Source: JAMQKA01 sp043951865 (GTDB lineage: Bacteria; Bacteroidota; Rhodothermia; Balneolales; Balneolaceae). Taken from it: 64,000 nucleotides of DNA. Positions 1 through 8,535 of the stretch are shown here, piece by piece. Position 1 is the first letter of the stretch. Each line of letters begins with the position of its first letter. The position numbers were made by a program, and so were the translations under genes. The stretch covers positions 172,982 through 236,981 of the forward strand of contig NZ_JBINJF010000004.1 in assembly GCF_043951865.1 (NCBI RefSeq), given 5' to 3'. The notes under the pieces were generated by a model. The model worked only from the letters and a program-made list of their open reading frames with translations, was not told the origin of the DNA and searched no databases.

Positions 1-288
1 ATTTACGATTCCGTCCTGGATCGCTTTTTCCGTGTATTGTCCCCTAATCTGGGTACCGTTGGTAATCGTAATTTTTTCAACATATCCCTTCTCGACATAC
101 TCGAGAAACTCACTGTAAATAATCCGGCTTCCCGGCTGCGGACTCATAAAATAAAACTGGATGCCGAACAGTACCAGCAGTACTAACAGGTATATCCAGA
201 TAGAAAATTTGGGAGAGTTGTTATTACCCTTCAATTTATCCTTCAGGTCGGTTGGACTACTATTTTTTTTATCAGAATTATCAGACAT
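1..288 (-). CDS. ftsH: FtsH ATP-dependent zinc metalloprotease, N-terminal part
   Basis: The reverse strand is open from an ATG at 286-288 to the window edge and encodes the first 96 residues of FtsH. This is the membrane-anchored AAA+ protease that degrades misfolded and short-lived membrane and cytosolic proteins. A polar Lys/Asn/Ser-rich leader (1-28) is followed by one hydrophobic segment (about 29-48). The start of the FtsH extracytoplasmic domain comes next, recognisable by IIYSEFLEYVEKGYVEKI and a following TNGTQIRG. The AAA and HExxH protease domains lie outside the window. A possible promoter element, TAAATTTG, sits on the minus strand at 315-322, 27 bp upstream, but lacks a clear TTG partner. 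Confidence 0.9.
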   Translation of the reverse strand, partial: MSDNSDKKNSSPTDLKDKLKGNNNSPKFSIWIYLLVLLVLFGIQFYFMSPQPGSRIIYSEFLEYVEKGYVEKITITNGTQIRGQYTEKAIQDGIVN

Positions 289-441
289 TTACTACTACTC
301 AGTTTTTAGATATGCAAATTTAAATCAATATACCACTTTTAAGTGTTTCTATGTACCGTCATTATGCTTGAATTCCATCTGCGGTACCAATAACGGCAGC
401 CGGTTTAGTATATTGGGATAGCCATGATTTTTAAATTAGTG

Positions 442-1476
442 CTATTCTTCCTCAAATGATATTAATTCTCCATCCTGCCGTTGCATCTTTACTCCCTCTT
501 CTTTGCGTGTCACTTTGCCGATCACAACAAAATCCTCGAATTCCGCGGCCAGCTGTTCCACTTGGTCTTCCGGTATTGTAAACAGCAGTTCAAAGTCTTC
601 CCCTCCGTATAGTGCGTACTTGTCCACATCCTCCTTCATTTCATCTGCCACATGTCGCGTTTCTATTGCAATTGGCAGGGCCGCCTGGTAGATGTGAGCC
701 CCCACTTTTGAGGCTTCCGTCAGCTGATGAAGGTCACTTACCAACCCCTGGGTAAGATCGATCATCGCCGTGGGTTGTAGATTGAGCTCAGCAATGGTAT
801 CAATGAAGTCTCGTCGTGCACCGGGAACCAGCTGCCGTTTTACTACATATTCATAATCCCCCAGATCCGGCTGAAACTGATCTTGCCCATGCTCCTCCCA
901 GTATTTCTTTTCACGCATCAAAATTCTGAGCCCGGCAATTGCTCCCCCCAGATCACCGGTGACACACACGGCCTGATCGATCCTGGCGCCAGAGCGATAT
1001 ATCAAATTTTCCTTTTCAGCGCGACCGTGAGCCGTAATTGAAAGAGCCAAAATCTGGTGTGATGCGGTCAGATCACCGCCAGCTATTTCAACCTCATAAT
1101 CATGGGCAGCCGCATCCATTCCACGGTATATTTCATCAATCATGTCCACCGAAAGCTTGTTGGGTAATCCCAGGTTCACCAGTACGGCTTCCGGAATCCC
1201 ATTCATCGCGTAAATATCACTTACGGCGGCCGTAATCACTTTATATCCCAGGTGGTGCAGGGGGGTATAGGTAAGATCAAAGTTGACTCCCTCCAGAAAA
1301 GTTTCGGAACTAAGTAGTCCTGCGTAGCTGCTCGTCTGCTCCAGTACGGCTGCGTCATCCCCGATACCCTTGATCACTCTTTCATTGCGGAACGAAGTTT
1401 GTTCAGCGAGTTCCCGGATTAACCTGTGCCGTCCAATTTGTTCGATACTTCGGAAATTTTCCTTATCCACTGGCAA
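442..1476 (-). CDS. thiL: Thiamine-monophosphate kinase
   Basis: ThiL phosphorylates thiamine monophosphate to the active cofactor thiamine diphosphate in the cytosol. The 344-residue protein has usual family length. The N-terminal ATP/Mg motif GIGDDAA is at 37-43, LHHLGYK at 74-79 and SDIYAMN at 86-92. A GGD motif follows at 133-135 and the C-terminal GGEDFELLF signature near 290-298, in the layout typical of Bacteroidota ThiL. Several Mg-binding motifs have drifted: the usual STD is SSE (E58), GGDTT is GGDLT, and IDISDGL is IDLTQGL with Gln243 in place of Asp. Known homologues keep these Asp residues, so activity may be altered, though the fold is clearly ThiL. It lies just after the terminator of the exb operon and ends with TAG. 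Confidence 0.88.
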   Translation of the reverse strand: MPVDKENFRSIEQIGRHRLIRELAEQTSFRNERVIKGIGDDAAVLEQTSSYAGLLSSETFLEGVNFDLTYTPLHHLGYKVITAAVSDIYAMNGIPEAVLVNLGLPNKLSVDMIDEIYRGMDAAAHDYEVEIAGGDLTASHQILALSITAHGRAEKENLIYRSGARIDQAVCVTGDLGGAIAGLRILMREKKYWEEHGQDQFQPDLGDYEYVVKRQLVPGARRDFIDTIAELNLQPTAMIDLTQGLVSDLHQLTEASKVGAHIYQAALPIAIETRHVADEMKEDVDKYALYGGEDFELLFTIPEDQVEQLAAEFEDFVVIGKVTRKEEGVKMQRQDGELISFEEE

Positions 1477-1485
1477 TAGTTTTTA

Positions 1486-1524
1486 AAATAAAAAAGGCAG
1501 GCACAACAATTGTGCACTGCCTTT
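1486..1524 (-). terminator. Rho-independent terminator of the exb operon
   Basis: A 14-bp near-perfect stem (arms at 1493-1506 and 1510-1524, loop CAA) is followed on the minus strand by a T-rich run at 1486-1495. It lies directly after the last exbD and only about 10 nt before the thiL start codon, so thiL needs read-through or a promoter overlapping this hairpin. Confidence 0.8.
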
Positions 1525-1558
1525 ATACTTAAAGTTAGTATTAATCAGTTTATTCTTC

Positions 1559-2005
1559 TTATTCTTCCCGGTGAGTCGAGTAGTTGATACGCAGTGTACC
1601 TGCTTTCCTGAGCTCCTGCTCGACATCGGTGACGATACCGAATTCAGAATCTTCATCAACCCGCAAAGATACGATAAGTCTGGGCTGCTCTTGCAGCTTA
1701 TCGTACATGAGGTTTCGGATAGCTCCCAAATCTTCAATAATGGAGTCATCGATCTGTACTTTTGTCTCACCTAATCGGTTTCCGGACAGTTTCTCCGGCC
1801 CTATGTAGATATAACTGACCAGTCGTTTCTGTTCGATTTTCTCAATATTCTCTGCCTGAGTAAAATCTACCTGAACCTGCAGGGTTACCTCACGCAACAC
1901 CGTAGTCACCATAAAAAAGATAAGCAACATGAATACGATGTCCGGCATGGCCGATGTAGGTATCTCCTGCTTGGTATTTGCAGATTTTTTCTGAAAATGT
2001 GCCAT
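1559..2005 (-). CDS. exbD: ExbD/TolR-family biopolymer transport protein (second copy)
   Basis: A 148-residue ExbD/TolR protein, part of a proton-driven motor that energises outer-membrane transport or envelope maintenance together with ExbB/TolQ. A short basic cytoplasmic leader (KKSANTKQEIPTSAM) precedes a single membrane helix (about 19-38, PDIVFMLLIFFMVTTV). The helix carries the conserved Asp22 used in proton translocation. A periplasmic domain follows, with the usual C-terminal strand-helix-strand. The gene is the last of the operon, 12 bp after the other exbD. In Bacteroidota, paired exbD genes behind one exbB are common. The partner (TonB, gliding or another system) is not visible here. 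Confidence 0.88.
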   Translation of the reverse strand: MAHFQKKSANTKQEIPTSAMPDIVFMLLIFFMVTTVLREVTLQVQVDFTQAENIEKIEQKRLVSYIYIGPEKLSGNRLGETKVQIDDSIIEDLGAIRNLMYDKLQEQPRLIVSLRVDEDSEFGIVTDVEQELRKAGTLRINYSTHREE

Positions 2006-2017
2006 AATAGATTTTCC

Positions 2018-2563
2018 TTACCCTTGATCTGGCTCTGCGATTGAAATTTTCTTTGGATACAGATCCCGTATCTGCTGTTTGGCCTCGCTCTCATCCTCGA
2101 GAGCGTCATAGGTGGTTCCGTAACGATCTTGCGCAGCCAGGTCCCTGAGCTCTTTATAAGCCCCCATGACTTCGTCAAGCATATCTATGTAGACCGAATA
2201 CGGGGTTTGCCTGTCCGTTTTAATCGAGACAATCGCCTTATCGGGAGATTCTGACAAATCCGGGTCCTGCCCGTTATTGTCAATAAACTCCTTCACCCGG
2301 TCCTTCACCTCTGGCAGTGAGGTCGGTTCCTCATCGAGTAGAACCATTCCCTGGGCATTTACCAGAATCTTGAGCATGTTACGCTCTTTAATGGGAGGCG
2401 GTTCCTGATCCTGCTCCGGTTCCGGAGGCAGTACAAGCCCGATACCCGTATCGACATCGATCGTGGTTACCAGCAGGAAAAATATCAGCAGAAGAAAAGC
2501 GATATCCGACATTCCCGCACCACCAAGTTCCGGCTCTTCCCGTTGTCTTTTCTTGTTAATCAT
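2018..2563 (-). CDS. exbD: ExbD/TolR-family biopolymer transport protein (first copy)
   Basis: A 181-residue ExbD/TolR protein. The cytoplasmic leader KKRQREEPELGGAGM leads into a membrane helix (about 18-35, SDIAFLLLIFFLLVTT) with the conserved Asp20. A proline/glutamate-rich linker (PPEPEQDQEPPPIKE) then gives a larger periplasmic domain than in the neighbouring copy. The two ExbD proteins differ mainly in the linker and tail, suggesting a heteromeric stator rather than a recent duplication. The gene is 15 bp downstream of the 89-residue membrane protein gene and 12 bp upstream of the second exbD, so all four genes are probably one transcript. Confidence 0.88.
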   Translation of the reverse strand: MINKKRQREEPELGGAGMSDIAFLLLIFFLLVTTIDVDTGIGLVLPPEPEQDQEPPPIKERNMLKILVNAQGMVLLDEEPTSLPEVKDRVKEFIDNNGQDPDLSESPDKAIVSIKTDRQTPYSVYIDMLDEVMGAYKELRDLAAQDRYGTTYDALEDESEAKQQIRDLYPKKISIAEPDQG

Positions 2564-2578
2564 AGCTATCCGCTGAGT

Positions 2579-2848
2579 TTATAAATTAAATGTGCTACGC
2601 AACCCGGTAAGTAGCATGAAGAGTACCATGGCGGCAAGCATAAACAGCATTGTACCAATTGCTGCATCGGTCAGATCCCCTGCCACTCCGAACACAATGC
2701 CGAAGACAGCGAAGGGAACAAGAATTGTGACAATTCTTTTAACGTCCTGCTTGCCTGTGGTCAAGCTTTTAATACCGGCTACTATCATCGCAAGAACTCC
2801 AATACCGATGAGCCCGATTGCGATTCCTATTCCTATTACACTAGTCAT
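2579..2848 (-). CDS. Small membrane protein of the exb operon
   Basis: An 89-residue, strongly hydrophobic protein with about three predicted membrane helices (roughly 2-26, 40-58 and 62-83) separated by a basic loop SLTTGKQDVKR. I do not recognise a named family. Its position between exbB and the two exbD genes, with short gaps (35 and 15 bp), suggests an accessory subunit of the ExbBD motor or of the complex it powers. Codon use looks coding and the start is the only plausible ATG. The function is inferred from context only. Confidence 0.7.
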   Translation of the reverse strand: MTSVIGIGIAIGLIGIGVLAMIVAGIKSLTTGKQDVKRIVTILVPFAVFGIVFGVAGDLTDAAIGTMLFMLAAMVLFMLLTGLRSTFNL

Positions 2849-2883
2849 ATCTCTATTCCTTCAACTTTTAAAGGTGCAGATTA

Positions 2884-3603
2884 TTATTCAGCGTCAGCTG
2901 TTCCTTCACCACTGGTATCAATAATTTGCTCGCCTTCTTTCAGAGCAACAATAGAGTCAATAAGCGTAATTGAACTCTCTTCCATTTCTGCAATAAGACG
3001 GTCAATTTTTGAAACGCAGTAGTTGTACCCCACCTGCAGAATAATACCTGCAATAAGGCCGGCAGCAGTGGTCAACAGTGCCGTTTTAATACCACCGGCA
3101 ACCAAACTCGGAGAGATGTCGCCCGCCTGCTCAATGGCATCGAACGCCTCAATCATACCCACAACGGTACCGGTAAAGCCGAGCAGCGGAGCAATTGCGA
3201 TAAACAGTGAGAGCCACACAAGCCCACGCTCCAGAAAACTCATTTCGATAGAGCCATAGGCGGAAATACCTTTTTCGGCAGCTTCGATCCCTTCATCGAC
3301 ACGCATCAAACCTGCCTGGAATACTGAAGCAATAGGGCCTCGGGTTTCGGCACACAGTTCTTTTGCGGCAGGAACGCCACCTTCTTGTAGTGCCTCCTGA
3401 ACATTAACGATAAATTTTCGGGTATCAATATCTGCGAGGTTCAAAGTAATAATGCGCTCAAGGAATATGGCCAAACCCAAAATTAGTGCGACCAGTACCG
3501 GCCACATGAAAGTACCACCTTCGTTGAACCTTTGAACAATTACATTGAAAAAGCCTTGATCAGCTCCAGCTTGAAGCAGTAAGAGAGCTATTGACGATGT
3601 CAT
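2884..3603 (-). CDS. exbB: MotA/TolQ/ExbB proton channel family protein
   Basis: A 239-residue ExbB/TolQ homologue forming the inner-membrane proton channel of an ExbBD-type motor. A first membrane segment lies at about 31-50 (TFMWPVLVALILGLAIFLER). A cytoplasmic helical domain follows, then two C-terminal helices: ERGLVWLSLFIAIAPLLGFTGTV, with the family TGTV signature, and TALLTTAAGLIAGIILQ. The sequence GGIKTALLTTAAGL is the classic MotA/TolQ/ExbB pattern. It is first in a four-gene operon with a small membrane protein and two exbD genes, and a promoter candidate lies at 3659-3691. Confidence 0.92.
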   Translation of the reverse strand: MTSSIALLLLQAGADQGFFNVIVQRFNEGGTFMWPVLVALILGLAIFLERIITLNLADIDTRKFIVNVQEALQEGGVPAAKELCAETRGPIASVFQAGLMRVDEGIEAAEKGISAYGSIEMSFLERGLVWLSLFIAIAPLLGFTGTVVGMIEAFDAIEQAGDISPSLVAGGIKTALLTTAAGLIAGIILQVGYNYCVSKIDRLIAEMEESSITLIDSIVALKEGEQIIDTSGEGTADAE

Positions 3604-3658
3604 ACGATTACTCCAATTATATATTATTAAATTTAAAGTTTACGGGCTTACAAAGATG

Positions 3659-3691
3659 CAAAATTATAGATCATTTTGATTTAAATGTCAA
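3659..3691 (-). promoter_or_regulatory. Bacteroidota-type promoter for the exb operon
   Basis: On the minus strand TTG (3691-3689) is followed after 22 nt by TAATTTTG (3666-3659), matching the TTG / TAnnTTTG pattern used by Bacteroidota sigma-A. It lies about 55 bp before the exbB start. The spacing is slightly long. Confidence 0.5.
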
Positions 3692-3748
3692 AATAACAAG
3701 CTTACTAATTTAGATAAATTGAGATGTTAAAAAGGATTTACAATTCAA

Positions 3749-5758
3749 CTAGTCAGCCAGGGCTGTGGATCCGGTTGATTCCGGGTCGAATCGGTTTAAC
3801 CCATTATCAAGGAATTGCCTGAACTTGTCTTTCTGAGTGTAGCCTATGAGTTGATCCAGCACTTTACCTGTGTAGGGGTCAACTATGGCATACGTCGGCA
3901 GGGCAACTGTTCCCGTCAATTTAAATTGAAATTGCTGGTTTTCCGGCCCGTCAGTCCCATCATCCGTATAAAGCCGAACTTTTTCCATTTTTGCAAATCG
4001 TTTTTGAATTTCTTTCAGCGGAAATACATTGGTCTCCATGGCCCGGCAGTTGGTGCAGGTATACCCCGTGAAATCGATGAAAATGGGTTGCCCGGTCTGT
4101 TTGGCCTTTTCAAGGGAAGCTTCATAGCTGTCGGACCACTCCTCCATATTCGATTCAATGCCGCCTCCCCCCCCTCCTCTCTGTGCGATGGAACTCACCA
4201 CGCTTACGTCCGTTGCCTGTTTTGGGGGCAGCCAGGCGTCCCAGATACCAAGCGAGGCTCCGAGCAGTCCCGGAATCAAATAAAAGCTGAACAGGAATAA
4301 CGGAATCGCCACCATCAACCGGCCGGTACCGATCTGTTCCGGTTTTTTTTCATGTTTTAAAGAATAGGTTCCGATGACATATAGCCCGGCAAGGAAAAAT
4401 ATCGTAATCCATGCCGCAATAGCGAGCGGCCGCGAGACAAGCCCCCACTGCCAGACCAGGTCTGCATTGGAAATAAACTTGACCGCAGCAGCCAGTTCTA
4501 TAAAACCGAGCAACACTTTTACCACGTTCATCCAGGAACCGCTTTGGGGGAGCGATTCAAGCCATCGGGGAAAAAGTGCGAAAAGCACAAAGGGGGAGGC
4601 AAAAGCTGCTGAGAAGCCCATCATCCCTATGATCGGGTAGAACCACTCCCCGCCCGTGGTAGCGGCCAGTACTCCTCCCACAAACGGGGCGGTGCACGAA
4701 AATGAAACCGCACTGATCGTCAGCGCCATAAAGAGTACACCCAGTATGCCCGAACTTTCATTGCTCTTTTGATTGAGCCAGTTGGTAAGCTGGTAGGGCA
4801 GGCGCAGTTCAAACATACCGAGCAGGCTCATTGCAAACACGATGAGTATAATACCGATAAAAAGATTTACCCAGGGATTTGCGGCAAACTGGTTTGCCCC
4901 GGAGGCCCCGATCAGTACCGACAACAGTGCGCCCAGTAAAGTAAAAGTGGCCACAATCGCTATCCCAAAAAGCAAGGCCTGTCCCACCGCCCGCTTGTTA
5001 TTTCCTTCATTCTGTTTGGAGAAAAAAGAGACGGTCAAGGGAATCATCGGGAAGACGCAGGGCGTCAACAGGGCTGCAAATCCCGCAGTCAGTGCAATCC
5101 ACAGAAAAGAGACAAATCCCCCACCGGTGTAACCGCTGGTGTCGGGTTGAATCTCCCCCTCCTTTCCCCCACTGCCTGTGGCAGGTTCGGAATCCGCTTC
5201 TTCCTCCGCACGCTCTGCTGTTTCCCCGGATTCCTCAAATCCATCGTAGGGCTGAGATGCGACTCCGGCTATTGAAATGCCCTGTGTAATCGACTTCGTC
5301 TTGGGCGGCAGGCATGCCTTGTCGTCACACACCTGGTACAGTACCTCCAGGTCTATCATGGAAGAACCACTGATCCCCTCCTTGAATGCCAGCGGGATGG
5401 TGAAAGTCGCTTCCGAGGTATGCCACCCAAGTTCGGTATCGAAATTGGGGTCATACTCGATCGAGGGTTCCGTCTCGCTGACCTCTCCCGCTATCGCGAG
5501 CGCGCTGTTGGCCGAGGAGAACTGGGTGGGATAGGGTCCGGCATCCGGATCGTTATTTATGGAGTAGAGATGCCAGTTTCCCTCGATTTTCGTTTGTACG
5601 GTGACCTCGAAAACCTCGCCGGCCTTTACCGTTTCAGGACTCTGGACCACCTCGAACGAGACCGGGTCGAGCATCTGCCCCTGAACACAAAATGGGGACA
5701 ACACCAGCAGTGCGATCCCCATTGCAAAAGAAAGTAAGCTGTTTTTCATGGTAGTCAT
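3749..5758 (-). CDS. DsbD-like thiol:disulfide interchange protein
   Basis: A 669-residue three-part electron carrier that moves reducing equivalents from cytosolic thioredoxin to envelope proteins. A signal peptide (1-27) precedes an N-terminal DsbD-alpha/beta-like domain whose active cysteines are C144 and C149 (VCDDKAC). A CcdA-like membrane domain follows, with its redox cysteines in TPCVFP (about 232) and SFSCTAPF (about 354). A C-terminal thioredoxin-like domain has the motif YTCTNC near 570, so all three cysteine pairs are present. It follows rplI by 34 bp on the same strand and may be transcribed with the ribosomal genes, an unusual pairing. Known family members serve cytochrome maturation or disulfide isomerisation; the client is unknown. 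Confidence 0.9.
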   Translation of the reverse strand: MTTMKNSLLSFAMGIALLVLSPFCVQGQMLDPVSFEVVQSPETVKAGEVFEVTVQTKIEGNWHLYSINNDPDAGPYPTQFSSANSALAIAGEVSETEPSIEYDPNFDTELGWHTSEATFTIPLAFKEGISGSSMIDLEVLYQVCDDKACLPPKTKSITQGISIAGVASQPYDGFEESGETAERAEEEADSEPATGSGGKEGEIQPDTSGYTGGGFVSFLWIALTAGFAALLTPCVFPMIPLTVSFFSKQNEGNNKRAVGQALLFGIAIVATFTLLGALLSVLIGASGANQFAANPWVNLFIGIILIVFAMSLLGMFELRLPYQLTNWLNQKSNESSGILGVLFMALTISAVSFSCTAPFVGGVLAATTGGEWFYPIIGMMGFSAAFASPFVLFALFPRWLESLPQSGSWMNVVKVLLGFIELAAAVKFISNADLVWQWGLVSRPLAIAAWITIFFLAGLYVIGTYSLKHEKKPEQIGTGRLMVAIPLFLFSFYLIPGLLGASLGIWDAWLPPKQATDVSVVSSIAQRGGGGGGIESNMEEWSDSYEASLEKAKQTGQPIFIDFTGYTCTNCRAMETNVFPLKEIQKRFAKMEKVRLYTDDGTDGPENQQFQFKLTGTVALPTYAIVDPYTGKVLDQLIGYTQKDKFRQFLDNGLNRFDPESTGSTALAD

Positions 5759-5792
5759 TCAAGATCAGTGTTATTAATTATAACACCACATG

Positions 5793-6248
5793 TTACTCCT
5801 TGACTACCCAAACCTTAATTTGTGGCTTTATTTCACTAATCAAGTTTATGGTAGCCGTGTATTCGCCAAGCGTCTTGATGTCCTGATCGAGCGATATCTT
5901 ACGCTTGTCAATTTCAATATCGCGTTCCGCCAGTGCATCGGCGACATCTTGTGTAGTAACGGAACCGTGGATCTTTTCGTCTTCCCCTACTGTAACAGGA
6001 ATAGTGACTGATGTCGTTTCAAGCCTTTCAGCCATCTCCTGCGCCTTCTCGATTGTGAGTTCAGCACGGCGTTCGGCTTTTTCCTTGATCAGCTGCAGCT
6101 GCTTGAGCGCACCCGGAGTTGCGATTTCCGCTTTTCCCTGTGGGATCAAATAATTTCGGCCGTACCCGGGTTTTACTTCCACTACCTCACCGGCATCGCC
6201 CAGCTTCTCCACATCTTCTTTTAAAATCAACTTCATCTGTTTAGGCAT
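5793..6248 (-). CDS. rplI: 50S ribosomal protein L9
   Basis: A 151-residue L9 with the invariant N-terminal rRNA-binding domain (MKLILKEDVEKLGDAGEVV, then VKPGYGRNYLIPQGKA). A long connecting helix and the C-terminal domain with IHGSVTTQDVADAL follow. Four extra residues (MPKQ) precede the usual MKLIL start; an internal ATG at residue 5 is a possible alternative. It is third in the rpsF-rpsR-rplI operon, 18 bp after rpsR. Confidence 0.96.
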   Translation of the reverse strand: MPKQMKLILKEDVEKLGDAGEVVEVKPGYGRNYLIPQGKAEIATPGALKQLQLIKEKAERRAELTIEKAQEMAERLETTSVTIPVTVGEDEKIHGSVTTQDVADALAERDIEIDKRKISLDQDIKTLGEYTATINLISEIKPQIKVWVVKE

Positions 6249-6266
6249 AGATAAAAATCCTTTTGT

Positions 6267-6518
6267 TTATCTGAGGTTCTCTGCTACATATGGAATCAAC
6301 CCAAGAAAGCGGGCCCGTTTGATGGCGGTAGCCAACTGGCGCTGATACTTGGCACTGGTCCCCGTCACGCGACGAGGCAGAATTTTGCCCTGGTCATTCA
6401 TAAAACGCTGTAGCAATTCCGTATCTTTGTAATCAATATATTCGAGACCAGCTTTTGAAAACTTGCATTCCCGTGTTCGTATCTGGCCTTTCTTCGGATG
6501 TGATGGATTCTTAATCAT
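6267..6518 (-). CDS. rpsR: 30S ribosomal protein S18
   Basis: An 83-residue S18 containing the family signature YIDYKDTELLQRFMNDQGKILPRR and the following TGTSAKYQRQLATAIKRAR. The signature is split here by position: about 28-51 and 55-71. S18 pairs with S6 on the 30S platform. It sits between rpsF (76 bp away) and rplI with no ssb gene between, unlike many other bacteria. Confidence 0.96.
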   Translation of the reverse strand: MIKNPSHPKKGQIRTRECKFSKAGLEYIDYKDTELLQRFMNDQGKILPRRVTGTSAKYQRQLATAIKRARFLGLIPYVAENLR

Positions 6519-6594
6519 AATTGTAGATATCTTGTATTTAAGCGGTCACAAACACATTCCAGCGAAATTTGATGTATCCGTGACTGAATTCTTG

Positions 6595-6972
6595 TTAATT
6601 TTCCTCTTCTTCCTCTTCTTCATGTGCAAATACGTTGGGAACCGTCCCCTTGCGCTGCTGATCGCGGTGACGTAACATCTTGGCGTCATATTTCAAGGTA
6701 AGATACCGTATCACATTATCATCCAGGCGAAGCTGCCGTTCCAGTTTCTCAATCAGTGTTCCGGGCGCAGTAAAGTAGGCATTAACGTAATACCCGCTGT
6801 TTTTACCATCCATCTCGTACTCAAATTTTCGGATTCCCCACTCATCAACTTCATCGATTTCGCCCTCATTATCACGAATAAAGTCGGTAAACTTGTTGAC
6901 GATCCCGCTAAATTGATCGTCCTCCAGTACGGGATTTATAATATAGGTTAGTTCGTAGTATTCTCTGCTCAT
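6595..6972 (-). CDS. rpsF: 30S ribosomal protein S6
   Basis: A 125-residue S6 with the usual ferredoxin-like fold: YELTYIINPVL at 6-16, the central WGIRKFEYEMDGKNSGYYV and the RLDDNVIRYLTLK segment. The C-terminal tail is a run of glutamates (EEEEEEEN), an acidic extension that in some bacteria is post-translationally lengthened. It is first gene of rpsF-rpsR-rplI. Its promoter candidate is 140 bp upstream, leaving a long leader that could carry S6:S18 autoregulation. Confidence 0.95.
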   Translation of the reverse strand: MSREYYELTYIINPVLEDDQFSGIVNKFTDFIRDNEGEIDEVDEWGIRKFEYEMDGKNSGYYVNAYFTAPGTLIEKLERQLRLDDNVIRYLTLKYDAKMLRHRDQQRKGTVPNVFAHEEEEEEEN

Positions 6973-7110
6973 TGATTATTTTCCTTTGGTTGTTTTCATT
7001 GAAAACAGCCGATCTGGCTTTTTGCCGACCAGCAGGTTACTGTTGCTTTCAAAGATCGATTCATATTCATAAAAGCTGCCACATAGCGCCAGCTTTAACG
7101 AACAGGCAGG

Positions 7111-7141
7111 CAAAAATAGAGCTTTTTGGGGGGAAATCCAA
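7111..7141 (-). promoter_or_regulatory. Bacteroidota-type promoter for rpsF operon
   Basis: Minus-strand TTG (7141-7139), 20 nt, then TATTTTTG (7118-7111) match the Bacteroidota consensus closely. The inferred transcript begins near 7106, giving a leader of about 130 nt before rpsF. The rest of the 6973-7435 gap holds no gene I can support; AT-rich sequence at 7320-7400 presumably contains the promoter of the plus-strand protease gene. Confidence 0.6.
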
Positions 7142-7435
7142 TCCCATAAATCCAAATTTTTCACTCCCCGAAAACACTGAACACTATCTCGGTCCGATGA
7201 ACAGGGAGATACGTTGCCGACTGCAGCTAACGATATATACTGCTCAGGGGCCGGAACGTTCCTGCAATCTTATCCTGCCCGGTTGACCTCATTTTTACTA
7301 GCACAATTCTTTTGCAGGGACTATTTATAAATCAATACAAAACAAATACTTAAAAAAACTTTGTTATGAATATTATTGTTTTCTTAAGTACCTTTCAATA
7401 AAGACAGGTTAATCTTTTTCCCACCAAAAGGTACT

Positions 7436-8452
7436 ATGGATTCAGGTTTCGAGGATATTCGTGAAACGCTAAACAGTCGGCGTTCTGAGCTGATGAGCAA
7501 ACCCAATGTTGTAGCGACCGGTATTGGGTATAAAGTGACCAACGGTCGCCAGACCGAGGAGCTCAGCATTATTTGTTCAGTGGAACTAAAAAAGCCCAAG
7601 AAAAGACTGACCCAAAAAGACCTGATTCCCGCGGCTATCCATGGTATTCCGACGGACGTGCTCCCGTCAGGTCCCTTCGTGGCGCGTCAGGATCCGAAGG
7701 GAAGATTCCGACCTGCGCCCGGTGGGGTAAGTATAGGGCATTTCGATATTACGGCCGGCACGCTGGGCTGCCTGGTCAAAAAAGACGATACCATTTATAT
7801 TCTTTCCAACAACCACGTGCTCGCAAACAGCAATGAAGCCGACATCGGGGACGCGATTCTTCAACCAGGTCCGTATGACGGCGGTCAAAATCCACAGGAC
7901 CAGATAGCAAAGTTGAGCGAATTTGTGCCGATCAGCTTTGACGGAGAGGGCGAAAATGGATCGTCTCCAGGCTGTTTTACCTCCAACATGATCGCTTCAG
8001 TTCTGAACAGCATCGCCTCAACCATCGGCAGCTCGGTGCGTATGCGTCCATACCGGGTGCAGACAACGGAAAACCTGGTGGATGCCGCTATAGCAGAGCC
8101 CCTGACCCCCTCGGACCTGGAGAACGAAATACTTCAGATCGGAACGATTGCCGGCACCCGGGAAGCTGAACTGGGAATGGAGATTAAAAAGAGTGGTAGA
8201 ACCACGGGATTCACCACTGGAACCATCCAGCAGGTGGATGTGACGGCCCGTGTCAACTATGGGGCCAACAAAGTAGCCACATTTGTGGATCAGCTTGTGG
8301 CCGGCTCAATGAGCCAGGGCGGAGACAGCGGGTCTGCGGTCCTCGACAACGAAAATAACCTTGTAGGATTACTCTTTGCCGGGAGCGATACCTCCACAAT
8401 CATCAATCGAATTGACAATGTATTCAATAGCCTGGATGTAACGCTGCCCTGA
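7436..8452 (+). CDS. Chymotrypsin-fold serine protease with N-terminal regulatory-like domain
   Basis: A 338-residue protein with no signal peptide or membrane segment, so probably cytosolic. Residues about 20-85 form a small domain (VVATGIGYKV ... AIHGIPTDVLPSG). The rest is a trypsin-like peptidase domain: His127 in LSNNHVLA, Asp216 in NLVDAAIAEP and Ser298 in GGDSGSAV form a complete catalytic triad. GGVSIGH near 96 and the GRTTGFTTGTI strand also fit the fold. The substrate is unknown. The next gene encodes a stand-alone copy of the N-terminal type of domain, suggesting a propeptide/inhibitor relationship (inference). It is transcribed divergently from rpsF. Confidence 0.82.
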   Translation: MDSGFEDIRETLNSRRSELMSKPNVVATGIGYKVTNGRQTEELSIICSVELKKPKKRLTQKDLIPAAIHGIPTDVLPSGPFVARQDPKGRFRPAPGGVSIGHFDITAGTLGCLVKKDDTIYILSNNHVLANSNEADIGDAILQPGPYDGGQNPQDQIAKLSEFVPISFDGEGENGSSPGCFTSNMIASVLNSIASTIGSSVRMRPYRVQTTENLVDAAIAEPLTPSDLENEILQIGTIAGTREAELGMEIKKSGRTTGFTTGTIQQVDVTARVNYGANKVATFVDQLVAGSMSQGGDSGSAVLDNENNLVGLLFAGSDTSTIINRIDNVFNSLDVTLP

Positions 8453-8535
8453 CACTTCCCTCCGCAGATTACCCGGATTTTTTGGAAAATGTGCTATATT
8501 ATTCTGCACACTGAATTTCATTTGTACGTATTCCC

